Shown here: piece by piece, positions 29,117 through 36,861 of the stretch | Position numbering within the stretch: the first letter of the stretch is position 1 | How the letters are laid out: the number at the start of each line of letters is the position of its first letter | Assembly (NCBI RefSeq): GCF_011634775.1 | Contig: NZ_JAALXT010000001.1 | Coordinates: forward strand, 496,001 to 560,000 | Source: Thalassoroseus pseudoceratinae | GTDB lineage: Bacteria; Planctomycetota; Planctomycetia; Planctomycetales; Planctomycetaceae | Length of the DNA: 64,000 nucleotides | Direction of reading: 5' to 3' | The notes under the pieces: generated by a model | The model's input: the letters and a program-made list of their open reading frames with translations, nothing else | Database searches by the model: none | What the model was told of the DNA's origin: nothing | Made by a program: the position numbers and the translations under genes

Positions 29117-29148
29117 AAAAGAAAAAGCCCCGAGGAGATCCTCGGGGC
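29117..29148 (-). terminator. Rho-independent terminator of clpX
   Basis: GCCCCGAGGA (29127-29136) and TCCTCGGGGC (29139-29148) form a stem of nine to ten pairs. On the minus strand it is followed by TTTTTCTTTT. It sits ~31 bp past the clpX stop at 29179. Confidence 0.9.
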
Positions 29149-29178
29149 GATGTTTCGATGATAGTCTGGTTGAAACGA

Positions 29179-30465
29179 TTAGGCAGCGGCGGAATCGTTG
29201 CCGGGGAACAACCGTTGTTCACCACGAATCATTTCCGGCGTGACCACATAGTTCCGGCCAGGTTCTTGATCTGGCAGTTCGTACATGATTTCGAACATCG
29301 CTTCTTCAACGACGCTCCGAAGACCACGGGCACCGGTGTCTTTGTTCTTGGCAATCTTCGCGATTTCGCAGAGGGCACCCTCGGTGAATTCGACGGTCGC
29401 GTTCTCCATTTCGAAGAACTTCTCGAATTGTTTGACGAGGGCGTTCTTTGGCTCGGTCAAAATACGAACGAGATCGGGAACTTCCAGCGGTTGCAAAGAG
29501 CTGAGGACGGGCAAACGTCCGACCAATTCGGGAATCAAACCGAACTCGAGGACATCGTCGACGGAGGCATGTTTCAACAACGAACCTTCGCGTTTGTGCT
29601 CTTCGCGACGAGTTTCGGTTGCGTTTCCGAAACCGATGGACTTATTGCCCATGCGTTTCGCAATGATATCTTCGATTCCCACAAACGTCCCGCCGCAAAT
29701 GAACAGGATATTGGTGGTGTCGATTTGGATATACTGTTGCTCCGGATGCTTCCGACCACCTTGCGGCGGAACATTCGCCACGGTGCCTTCGAGCATTTTG
29801 AGCAGAGCTTGTTGGACACCTTCACCAGAGACGTCGCGAGTGATGCTCACGTTCTGGCTGGTCTTGCCGATCTTGTCGATCTCGTCGATGAACAAGATAC
29901 CGCGTTGGGCCGCTTCGATATCGAAGTCGGCGGCGTGCAACAGTTTCAACAGCAAGTTTTCGACATCTTCACCGACATAGCCGGCTTCGGTGAGCGTCGT
30001 CGCATCACCAATGGCGAAGGGAACTTGCAACATTTTGGCGAGAGTCCGAGCCATCAACGTCTTGCCGCAACCGGTCGGACCGATGAGCATGATGTTGGAC
30101 TTGTCCATCTCAACGTCGCTGTCCATATTCTCTTTGAGAATCAACCGTTTGTAGTGGTTGTGAACCGCGACCGCCAGGGTCTTTTTCGTATGGGTTTGGC
30201 CAATCACGTACTCGTCAAGGTAATTGACGATTTCGCGTGGCGTGGGAACATTGGTAAAGAGTTGTTTCGAACTGCCGCGCCGTCGTCGTTCTTGGTCGAG
30301 AATAGACTGGCACAGCTCGATACACTCACCGCAGATGTAGACGTCTTCAGGGCCTTCCACAAGAGGGCCGACGTCACGGTAACTTTTCCGACAGAAAGAG
30401 CAGTTTGCGTTTTTCTTGCCGGTCGATCCACGCTTGGTGGTACCAAAATCTTTACTGGAGGCCAT
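29179..30465 (-). CDS. clpX: ATP-dependent Clp protease ATP-binding subunit ClpX
   Basis: AAA+ unfoldase that feeds substrates to ClpP. The 428-residue protein has the N-terminal zinc-binding domain (Cys22, Cys25, Cys45, Cys48), Walker A GPTGCGKT, Walker [11 protein letters not shown], and the pore loop in [13 protein letters not shown]; the C-terminal small domain ends normally. No clpP lies next to it in this window, unlike in many bacteria where clpP and clpX are adjacent. It has a strong terminator downstream. Confidence 0.97.
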   Translation of the reverse strand: MASSKDFGTTKRGSTGKKNANCSFCRKSYRDVGPLVEGPEDVYICGECIELCQSILDQERRRRGSSKQLFTNVPTPREIVNYLDEYVIGQTHTKKTLAVAVHNHYKRLILKENMDSDVEMDKSNIMLIGPTGCGKTLMARTLAKMLQVPFAIGDATTLTEAGYVGEDVENLLLKLLHAADFDIEAAQRGILFIDEIDKIGKTSQNVSITRDVSGEGVQQALLKMLEGTVANVPPQGGRKHPEQQYIQIDTTNILFICGGTFVGIEDIIAKRMGNKSIGFGNATETRREEHKREGSLLKHASVDDVLEFGLIPELVGRLPVLSSLQPLEVPDLVRILTEPKNALVKQFEKFFEMENATVEFTEGALCEIAKIAKNKDTGARGLRSVVEEAMFEIMYELPDQEPGRNYVVTPEMIRGEQRLFPGNDSAAA

Positions 30466-30638
30466 ATTCTTCCTTCATCGCAGCCGATCACACACGGGGG
30501 GATCAAGTCCTCTCGGTTCCTTGTTTGCCTCCTTGCAAACCTAATTGTACGGCATCGGAGCGGACATGCCGCCACCGATCCCTTTCAGCGAAGCGAATTT
30601 CGTGAAAAACTCACTCGCTTGCAGGGGATTCGACAAGG

Positions 30639-31037
30639 TCACCGTGATGAGTCTTCATCGTTAGGGTCAACCATGTCGTCGCCTGCCTCCTCGTCCACAA
30701 CATCCGATTCGACGAAACTCGTCGAGTCAGAAGTTCCCTTCGCCACAGTGGGCATTTCGGGCGCGGACGATGAGCCGTCCAGTCTTTCGACCAACCGACC
30801 CTTGATGGATCGGTATTCTTCGTCCGTCAATTCACCTTCTCGCCGCAATTCGTGGATGTGACTCAGCATTGCGTGGGGATTCGTGTCAGAATCCGCATCA
30901 TCGCTGAATCGTGAACGGAGCTTGTACACAACAAACACTCCAATCGCGATAACCACTCCCAGTCCGAGCAGCTGATACAGTGAATCGAAAAACTCCTGGT
31001 ATATCTGGTCTAAACTTCGACCGCCGCGTCTGGGCAT
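30639..31037 (-). CDS. Membrane-anchored SHOCT-like protein
   Basis: A 132-residue protein starting at ATG 31037 (MPRRGG). One membrane helix (LLGLGVVIAIGVFVVYKL, about residues 23-40) is followed by a short helical motif HELRREGELTDEEYRSIKGRL resembling the SHOCT oligomerisation domain, and an acidic Ser/Asp/Glu-rich tail. No enzymatic residues are evident. A sigma-54-like promoter lies ~85-110 bp upstream. Located downstream of nothing in the same direction, it could be co-transcribed with clpX (174 bp gap). Confidence 0.7.
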   Translation of the reverse strand: MPRRGGRSLDQIYQEFFDSLYQLLGLGVVIAIGVFVVYKLRSRFSDDADSDTNPHAMLSHIHELRREGELTDEEYRSIKGRLVERLDGSSSAPEMPTVAKGTSDSTSFVESDVVDEEAGDDMVDPNDEDSSR

Positions 31038-31130
31038 GGCTTTGGTCTCGATGAATTGAAAAAACGGTTTCCCGCTCAATTATCATCGATCCCAACCGAT
31101 GCGGCAAGTTGCGACTGAAAATTCAAGCCC

Positions 31131-31146
31131 TGCATTTGACGTGCCA
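31131..31146 (-). promoter_or_regulatory. Candidate sigma-54-type promoter, minus strand
   Basis: On the minus strand the sequence is TGGCACGTCAAATGCA: a perfect -24 half and a TGC -12 core, with the standard ten-base GG-GC spacing and one mismatch in the TTGC element. The predicted start near 31120 gives a leader of ~83 nt to the SHOCT-like gene at 31037. Confidence 0.4.
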
Positions 31147-31360
31147 AAAAGATCGTTCCATAAATTTTCTGCAAGGTCAATCCACGACATTCGTGGAAAA
31201 AACCAGGAAAACGCCGCCAGTCGGCCGTCATAAATTTCCATTCGGTCCGCTGTTGTCCAGGTGGTGTCTTGGACGGTTTTCAATCCTGCGATGTAAATCC
31301 GACAATTGACAATTGCATTCAATGGGGCTTCTCGTCATCGAGTTTCTGAAGATCGAGAAA

Positions 31361-31390
31361 TTGACCTCGCTCTGTTTGCCGATCTACAAT
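31361..31390 (+). promoter_or_regulatory. Sigma-70-like promoter
   Basis: TTGACC (31361-31366), an 18-bp spacer, and TACAAT (31385-31390). The predicted start near 31397 leaves ~117 nt of leader to the gene at 31514. Confidence 0.45.
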
Positions 31391-31513
31391 ATAGGTATCC
31401 CTCATTTTCAACGATTCGCAACCCACACCACGAATCGATTCGGTTTTCCAACACTCAAATTATCGCGCTTTCATCTCGAGGTCAAAAATTCCGCCTATGT
31501 AAAGGAGATGCGT

Positions 31514-32050
31514 ATGAAACCGGTGCTAGTTGACGCCGAAACGTTGCGAAACCTGTTCGCAGGGCTGGTCGAAGATACCTTCCAAGTTGAATTGGGAGTG
31601 GCTGACCCTTCGCTAACAGACTACCTTTCCAACCTTCTCGTGCGATTTGTGCGGTGTGACGCGATTTACCGCATCCGCAACGCTACCGGCCAGCGTCTCT
31701 ACGAGGTCGCGGAAATGCTGCTCGAAGCTGAAGAACGCGAAGAGCGTCCCCAGCACGAAATCCATCGGCACGTCGGTGATTTCACTCTCTTCTGGGCCGG
31801 AGTTTTTCCAGAAGCCCTCAAACGGTTGCAGGGTGCCGAGCGGAAAGACCATCTCCTCGATTACTGCCAGCAAGGCAAACGAGCGTACTATTTGGCGAGT
31901 ACGTGCAAGGAAGAACCGTTCCGTAGCCAGTCGGAATTGCTGCGTCGTTTAAGCGAAGAGTTCGAACTGTGCAGCTTCGGCCTTAATCGCGTGCGGAATG
32001 AATGGGAGAAGCTGCCGCGGCAAGCTGGGGCTTCGCCCGAGCGAAATTAG
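31514..32050 (+). CDS. Hypothetical soluble protein
   Basis: A 178-residue helical protein with an AAGGAG site six bases before ATG 31514. It contains no signal peptide, membrane span or familiar motif; Cys and charged helices such as LYEVAEMLLEAEEREERPQHEIHRHVGDFTLFWAGVFPEAL recur. I recognise this as planctomycete-like in style but cannot name a family. Its 3' end overlaps the possible 5' end of the HEAT-repeat gene, suggesting translational coupling. Confidence 0.75.
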   Translation: MKPVLVDAETLRNLFAGLVEDTFQVELGVADPSLTDYLSNLLVRFVRCDAIYRIRNATGQRLYEVAEMLLEAEEREERPQHEIHRHVGDFTLFWAGVFPEALKRLQGAERKDHLLDYCQQGKRAYYLASTCKEEPFRSQSELLRRLSEEFELCSFGLNRVRNEWEKLPRQAGASPERN

Positions 32051-32079
32051 TATCGGATGAGATTCGAAGGGACCGCCGA

Positions 32080-32691
32080 GTGGCGAAGGACGTGCAAGTC
32101 GAGGAATTTCGGTTTTGGCTCACGCGACTCGGCGGGAATCGCGAGCAAGAAGCGGCAACCGTCGCACAAATGCGATTGATTGAATCCAACCGATTTTTCG
32201 CATTGCTTCACGAAGTGCTGGCGATGGCTGATGCCGAACTGAGATGCCAAGCCGCATTGGCGGTATTCCATGTCGAGCCGAGTGGCGGGGTCGAGTTTCT
32301 CGTGAGTTTGCTCGACGATCCCGAGTGGATTGTGCGTGTTGAAGCCTGTGGATTGCTGCATGACATTGCCGAGACGGCAGCGGTTTCAGCACTGAATCGC
32401 ACGATGAGATCAGATCCTCATCCGATGGTTCGAAACACGGCTGCTTATGCGCTCGGTGGAATCGGTGATCCCGTTGCAATCCCGGCACTCATTGAAGCGT
32501 TGGACAACGATCACGAACCGGATGAGCTCGGGCATACGACAAGTGCATGTGCGATGACTGCTCTCGACAACATATTGAAGACAAACCACACGCGAATCAA
32601 ATCCTCGGAAGGTCTTTGTCAAATGCAGCCAGAGCCCACCGATGTCGAGACCCTCAAAGCCGAAGCGATGGAGGTTTTCCGAAACCTGTAG
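32080..32691 (+). CDS. HEAT-repeat protein
   Basis: About 203 residues of helical repeats: LLDDPEWIVRVEACGLLHDI and MVRNTAAYALGGIGDPVAIPALIEAL are textbook PBS/HEAT lyase-like repeats, which usually form protein-binding scaffolds. The start is uncertain. A frame-open ATG at 32002 overlaps the upstream gene by 49 bp; a GTG at 32080 has a GAAGGG site in front and gives a less overlapping start, and is used here. Partner unknown. Confidence 0.72.
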   Translation: MAKDVQVEEFRFWLTRLGGNREQEAATVAQMRLIESNRFFALLHEVLAMADAELRCQAALAVFHVEPSGGVEFLVSLLDDPEWIVRVEACGLLHDIAETAAVSALNRTMRSDPHPMVRNTAAYALGGIGDPVAIPALIEALDNDHEPDELGHTTSACAMTALDNILKTNHTRIKSSEGLCQMQPEPTDVETLKAEAMEVFRNL

Positions 32692-32814
32692 CACGTTGAT
32701 TCGACGTAGCGACCAAACTGTCGAATTACTGAGATCCGTTGGTGCGATTGTCGCGTAGACTTGGTAAACAGATTAAATAAACGATTCACTGACAACATCG
32801 ACCTAAGAGCGCTC

Positions 32815-33435
32815 ATGAACTCACCAACGTCGCTGAACCAAACTGGCCCACTTCGCCATCCGTTAGGACTTCCTGCCGGCAGTGTGCGGGCGGCGTTGAC
32901 GTTGATGGTGGTGGCGTTCATTGTCTATCAGACCGCGACGAAGCACGAAATCGGCTTGTTGTGGTCGGAAACCTTGATGATCGTGTTGGCTCACTACTTC
33001 ACGTCCCGGCGGTTCGTCGAATTACCGAAGGAAGTCAAAGAGGACCTAATTGCCCGCGGCGTGTACCCGCACGACGAACAACCACTTTTCCTCCCGCGTC
33101 ACACAATTCGCGGGGTCATCATTTTGGCGTTCGCGGGACTTTCCATTTACCTCTACCGAGAAGGAACACTCTTCGACCGGAAATCGATCGCGATCGTGGG
33201 AACGGTCGGGGCGTATTTTCTTGGGTTGCTCGTGAACGTGATTGTCCGTTGGTGGCGGGGCGATAAACGGGGAGCCAGTTGGTGGGAGGACACGAAAGCC
33301 GTCATCACACTGATGGTTGTGGCGATTACCCTTGTCGTTGAGTTAACCGGCCTGAGCGCGGCTCTACCGATCAAACCCGAAGACTTGCAAAACGCGACGC
33401 TCGGATTGATTCTGTTCTACTTCGGCTCGCGTTGA
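32815..33435 (+). CDS. Hypothetical multi-span membrane protein
   Basis: The 206-residue product has five hydrophobic segments: residues ~25-45, 46-60, 100-118, 128-146 and 160-200 approximately. Between them lie a cytoplasmic stretch rich in charged residues (SRRFVELPKEVKEDLIARG) and WWRGDKRGASWWED. No transporter or enzyme signature. ATG 32815 is chosen over an in-frame TTG at 32761 because the latter has no ribosome-binding site. Its stop codon lies 19 bp inside the 3' end of the convergent gene. Confidence 0.7.
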   Translation: MNSPTSLNQTGPLRHPLGLPAGSVRAALTLMVVAFIVYQTATKHEIGLLWSETLMIVLAHYFTSRRFVELPKEVKEDLIARGVYPHDEQPLFLPRHTIRGVIILAFAGLSIYLYREGTLFDRKSIAIVGTVGAYFLGLLVNVIVRWWRGDKRGASWWEDTKAVITLMVVAITLVVELTGLSAALPIKPEDLQNATLGLILFYFGSR

Positions 33436-34157
33436 GACTTCTCGGCACGCTTCTGCTTGTACGCTTCGACAAAACTTGCGGGGTCGTCGTCGAACGCTTG
33501 TTTGCATCCGGTGCAGCAAACGTAGTAGGTGTCCCCTTGAAAGCTCACCTTGATCGTGCCCAGTCCGCCAGTCACGATACATTCCGGTCCACTCGGTCCG
33601 GCGGCGAGTCGGGTTCCCTTGCGTGTGTAACCGATCTCCGCAACGCGGGTCGTGAAACTTTGGCCCGGCTTCTGCGTTTCAAACAACGCTAACATTCGTT
33701 TTTCGTTCAACAGACGAAACGAAACTTTGTGAACCAAACCGTCTTCCACAGGTGATTCGAGAACGAGTTGGCCGTCTGCCACTTTTCCGGTGTAGGTCCG
33801 TTTCGACTCGTTTGGCAACGTGACTGTAAGAAGATAGGTTTCCGACTTGGGTTCCCACGTTAAGCGGGCAGAGTGAATGAGTTTCCCTTTGGAAACCTTC
33901 CACACGAGAGCCGGTTCCGGTTCAAAATCCCAGACCCATTCCGCAGTCTCCAACCAAGCACCGCGACGCGATCCGCGTTGGGGTTGCCCCACACCTCGCC
34001 ATTCGCCGACCCATCCATTGAACTTGGCGAGCGAGTTTTTGGCGGACGATTTCTCCGCTGGCGTTTTCTTCGCAGTCGGTGATTCTGCAAACACACCGAT
34101 CGAGCAGAGCGAGACGGACAACAGAACCAACAGGCAGGCGGCAAGTAACAATCGCAT
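33417..34157 (-). CDS. Secreted protein with C-terminal YHS-like metal domain
   Basis: A 246-residue exported protein. ATG 34157 starts a good signal peptide (MRLLLAACLLVLLSVSLCSIG). After a Lys/Ala/Ser linker there is a ~130-residue beta-rich domain (NGWVGEWRGVG, KVADGQLVLESPVEDG), and at the C-terminus YYVCCTGCKQAFDDDPASFVEAY, the Cys-pair pattern of YHS-type heavy-metal or metal-binding domains. Function unknown; metal sensing or chaperoning in the periplasm is a guess. Convergent with the membrane-protein gene, overlapping by 19 bp. Confidence 0.75.
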   Translation of the reverse strand: MRLLLAACLLVLLSVSLCSIGVFAESPTAKKTPAEKSSAKNSLAKFNGWVGEWRGVGQPQRGSRRGAWLETAEWVWDFEPEPALVWKVSKGKLIHSARLTWEPKSETYLLTVTLPNESKRTYTGKVADGQLVLESPVEDGLVHKVSFRLLNEKRMLALFETQKPGQSFTTRVAEIGYTRKGTRLAAGPSGPECIVTGGLGTIKVSFQGDTYYVCCTGCKQAFDDDPASFVEAYKQKRAEKSQREPK

Positions 34158-34252
34158 CGGCAATACACCTCTCAAATTAATCAGCTCAACCGGGACGACG
34201 GTCGGCTGGGATTTGCATCGGAGACACGAACATAAACACCGCCCGACCAAGA

Positions 34253-35113
34253 TCAGACCGATTCCGTTGACTCACGGAACAATTTGAGGAGTTTCCGCGT
34301 TGTCGGTCCCGGTTCTCCATTCCCGATGGCTCGCCCGTCGAGACTGACGACCGGAATCACCTCCGCCGCCGTTCCCGTCAGGAAACACTCGTCCGCCACG
34401 AAGATGTCATGTCGTGTCATTTCGGCCTCTTCGACGGCGATCCCCGCCTTTCGAGCCAACTCCATGACCGTATTCCGTGTCACGCCTTCCAAAATCCCGG
34501 CACTCTTGGGTGGTGTGAGGAGTATTCCACGTTTCACGATGAAAATATTATCGCCCGTACACTCAGCGACTTCACCTTTGTGGTTCAACATCAATGCTTC
34601 GATTGTGCCCGCGTCGGTTGCTTCGATCTTGGCAAGAATGTTGTTGAGATAATTTAGCGACTTGATCCGCGGACTCAGAGCACCGGGATGGTTGCGAATC
34701 GTGCTGGCGGTGACGAGTTGCAAACCGTCTTCGTAGAGCTCTTTCGGGTACAGCGAAATCGTATCGGCGATAATGATCACCTGCGGATTGCTCGTCCGGC
34801 GAATGTCCAGTCCCAGCGAACCGGCACCGCGAGTGATGACTAAACGCACGTAGCCATCCCGGATGTCGTTCGCTCGCACTGTGTCTTCGGTAGCCTTGGA
34901 GAGTTCCTCAGGCGACATCGGAATTTCTAAACGAATCGCTTTGGCGGACTCGTACACCCGCTCGATGTGTTCTTCCAACAAGAACACTTTCCCGCCGTAA
35001 ACACGAATCCCTTCGAACACGCCGTCGCCATACAACAAACCATGATCGTAGACACTGACTTTCGCATCTTCTTTGGCAAACAGTTGGCCGTTGATGTAGA
35101 CCTGATTCGGCAT
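34253..35113 (-). CDS. ilvE: Branched-chain amino acid aminotransferase-type enzyme (fold type IV)
   Basis: PLP enzyme of class IV that includes branched-chain and D-amino acid aminotransferases and ADC lyase. The 286-residue protein has the N-terminal VYDHGLLYGDGVFEGIRVYGG pattern, the PLP lysine Lys151 in RIKSLNYLNN, and EVAECTGDNIF with the conserved Glu. Overall motifs favour IlvE, but the single-copy substrate cannot be proven from sequence, so the symbol is provisional. The gene follows the VOC and TPR genes on the same strand with 28-bp spacing. Confidence 0.88.
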   Translation of the reverse strand: MPNQVYINGQLFAKEDAKVSVYDHGLLYGDGVFEGIRVYGGKVFLLEEHIERVYESAKAIRLEIPMSPEELSKATEDTVRANDIRDGYVRLVITRGAGSLGLDIRRTSNPQVIIIADTISLYPKELYEDGLQLVTASTIRNHPGALSPRIKSLNYLNNILAKIEATDAGTIEALMLNHKGEVAECTGDNIFIVKRGILLTPPKSAGILEGVTRNTVMELARKAGIAVEEAEMTRHDIFVADECFLTGTAAEVIPVVSLDGRAIGNGEPGPTTRKLLKLFRESTESV

Positions 35114-35141
35114 GTTATTGGACCAGTTTTATCGGAGGGTG

Positions 35142-35507
35142 CTAAATGTATGATGTCAGCAATTCGACGACATGGCCATCAAAATCCTTGACGACGGCCC
35201 GGCGTCCCCATGCGGAGTTGCTCGGCTCGGAAACGATTGCGATTCCGTTAGCTTGAAGAGACGCCACTGTTTCGTCAACAGAATTGACTTGGAACCCCAG
35301 ACGGACCGTTGTCGTCGGCGATTGGTTCAGGCTAAGAGGATAGATTTCCAACGTGCAGTCGTCCATCGTGCACGCAAAATGATCCGGTCCTCGGCCATGC
35401 GACTCTCGTGTGAACGACAATCCCAGCGTCTTACAGAATTCGACCGCTATGCCGATGTCCGCCGACCGAATCACAAGGAGGTTCAACTTTGGCATTGGTG
35501 TCGCCAT
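35142..35507 (-). CDS. VOC/glyoxalase-fold protein
   Basis: A 121-residue protein of the vicinal-oxygen-chelate fold (glyoxalase, dioxygenase and resistance-protein relatives). The ATG at 35507 is preceded by an AAGGAG site, and the beta-alpha-beta pattern begins with LNLLVIRSADIGIAVEFCKTLGLSF. The metal-site Glu near LEIYPL and the His in DFDGHVVEL are visible. Substrate unknown. It starts 29 bp before the next gene. Confidence 0.8.
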   Translation of the reverse strand: MATPMPKLNLLVIRSADIGIAVEFCKTLGLSFTRESHGRGPDHFACTMDDCTLEIYPLSLNQSPTTTVRLGFQVNSVDETVASLQANGIAIVSEPSNSAWGRRAVVKDFDGHVVELLTSYI

Positions 35508-35533
35508 TGGCTCCTTGGATATTGATGGCGATC

Positions 35534-35974
35534 TTACCAACCGCCCTCTGGCGGATCGAGACGGGTCTTGAGAAACTTGAAGTAGCGTTTGGGCTCGTCT
35601 TCAAAGATTTCCGCACCGGCCCCCATATAGGCACGGCTGAGTTCGTCCGCTGCGTGATCCAAGTCTTTTAACTCGAATTGACACTGGCCCAACCGCAAAT
35701 GGAGAAACGGATTGCCAATCGCATCCGGACAGTGCATCGCCAGGGAAAGATTGTCGCGACCGGCTTCGTAGTCACCACCAAGGAAATTTGCATCGCCAAC
35801 GGCCGCGAGAATCCAAGTAGCGGCTTCGTAGTCGGTTTGGGGTTCCGGGAGCAAATCCCAAGCTTGCCAATACTGTTCCAACGCGGCCGCATAATCGTCG
35901 ACGCCCGCGAATTGGTCTCCCTGTTCACAGAGCGATTGAATCTGTGCCAGAACATCACTTGCTAATTCCGACAT
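35534..35974 (-). CDS. TPR-like repeat protein
   Basis: A 146-residue acidic, all-helical protein with repeat-like units GDQFAGVDDYAAALEQYWQAWDLLPE and GDANFLGGDYEAGRDNLSLAMH, resembling tetratricopeptide repeats used for protein contacts. No catalytic motif. The gene lies between the Lol ATPase and the VOC protein on the same strand with short gaps, so it may belong to one operon. Confidence 0.7.
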   Translation of the reverse strand: MSELASDVLAQIQSLCEQGDQFAGVDDYAAALEQYWQAWDLLPEPQTDYEAATWILAAVGDANFLGGDYEAGRDNLSLAMHCPDAIGNPFLHLRLGQCQFELKDLDHAADELSRAYMGAGAEIFEDEPKRYFKFLKTRLDPPEGGW

Positions 35975-36000
35975 TTCAATCACTCGTCAAATGTGTTCGC

Positions 36001-36801
36001 TCAAGTGGCCCCGTTTTTCAGGGTTTCCAGTTGTCCTTCGCGGAGCCGTACGATCCGGTGGGCTTGCTTCGCGATGGCATCGTCGTGCGTGACCATGATA
36101 ATAGTGAGGCCGTTTTGCTCGTTCAAGCCCGACAAAAGCCCCATGATTTCCTGCCCGGTGCTGGAATCGAGGTTGCCGGTTGGTTCGTCAGCGAGCAACA
36201 CCTGAGGACTCCCCACAAGAGCCCGCGCGATTGCCGCACGTTGCATTTCACCACCGGAAAGCTTGGAAGGCTTGTGCTTCGTGCGGTGTTCCAATCCGAC
36301 TTTCTTGATGATGTCGGCGGCTTGCTCACGGAACTGTCTGCGTTTCTTCCAAAAGTCCCACAGCGAATGCCGAATCATCAACGGTGCGAGGACATTTTCC
36401 TCCAGCGTAAGTTCCGGCATCAAATGATAAAACTGGAAGATAAACCCGAAGACGCGGTTTCGGATGGCGTCTCGCGCTTTGGTCGGTAGGTCGTGGATGC
36501 ACTCACCATCGAGCCGAACTTCACCGATATCCGGTGTATCGAGCAAGCCGAGCAAATGGAGCAGGGTGCTTTTGCCCGAACCCGATTGGCCAACGATCGA
36601 CACAAACTCCCCGCGAGACACGGAGACATCCACACCTCGCAACACCGGAACCGGACGGGCGGCGTTGTTGTATGTCTTTTCGAGAGTGATTGCCGCAAGG
36701 TGCGGCGTGGGTTCCGGTTCCGTGGCCGACGAATCGCAAGTTTCCGTGCGGGGTTCTGACGGCGAACTCTCAAACTTCGGTGACATGGTTGGAATGGTCA
36801 T
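36001..36801 (-). CDS. lolD: LolD-type lipoprotein-release ABC ATPase
   Basis: ATPase of the MacB/LolD subfamily. The 266-residue protein has Walker A (GQSGSGKST), signature LSGGEMQR, Walker B (LLADEPTGNLDSSTG), and the switch His (MVTHDD). The N-terminal ~35 residues are an acidic Pro/Ser/Thr-rich leader. It reads 60 bp downstream of the permease gene on the same strand. With the permease it forms the inner-membrane part of a transporter that in Proteobacteria extracts outer-membrane lipoproteins; the role in planctomycetes is inferred from homology. Confidence 0.88.
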   Translation of the reverse strand: MTIPTMSPKFESSPSEPRTETCDSSATEPEPTPHLAAITLEKTYNNAARPVPVLRGVDVSVSRGEFVSIVGQSGSGKSTLLHLLGLLDTPDIGEVRLDGECIHDLPTKARDAIRNRVFGFIFQFYHLMPELTLEENVLAPLMIRHSLWDFWKKRRQFREQAADIIKKVGLEHRTKHKPSKLSGGEMQRAAIARALVGSPQVLLADEPTGNLDSSTGQEIMGLLSGLNEQNGLTIIMVTHDDAIAKQAHRIVRLREGQLETLKNGAT

Positions 36802-36861
36802 ACTCGGCCTCCCTTGCCGATGAATTTCGGGATGGATGCAATCTCAGGTGACATCGTCCAT

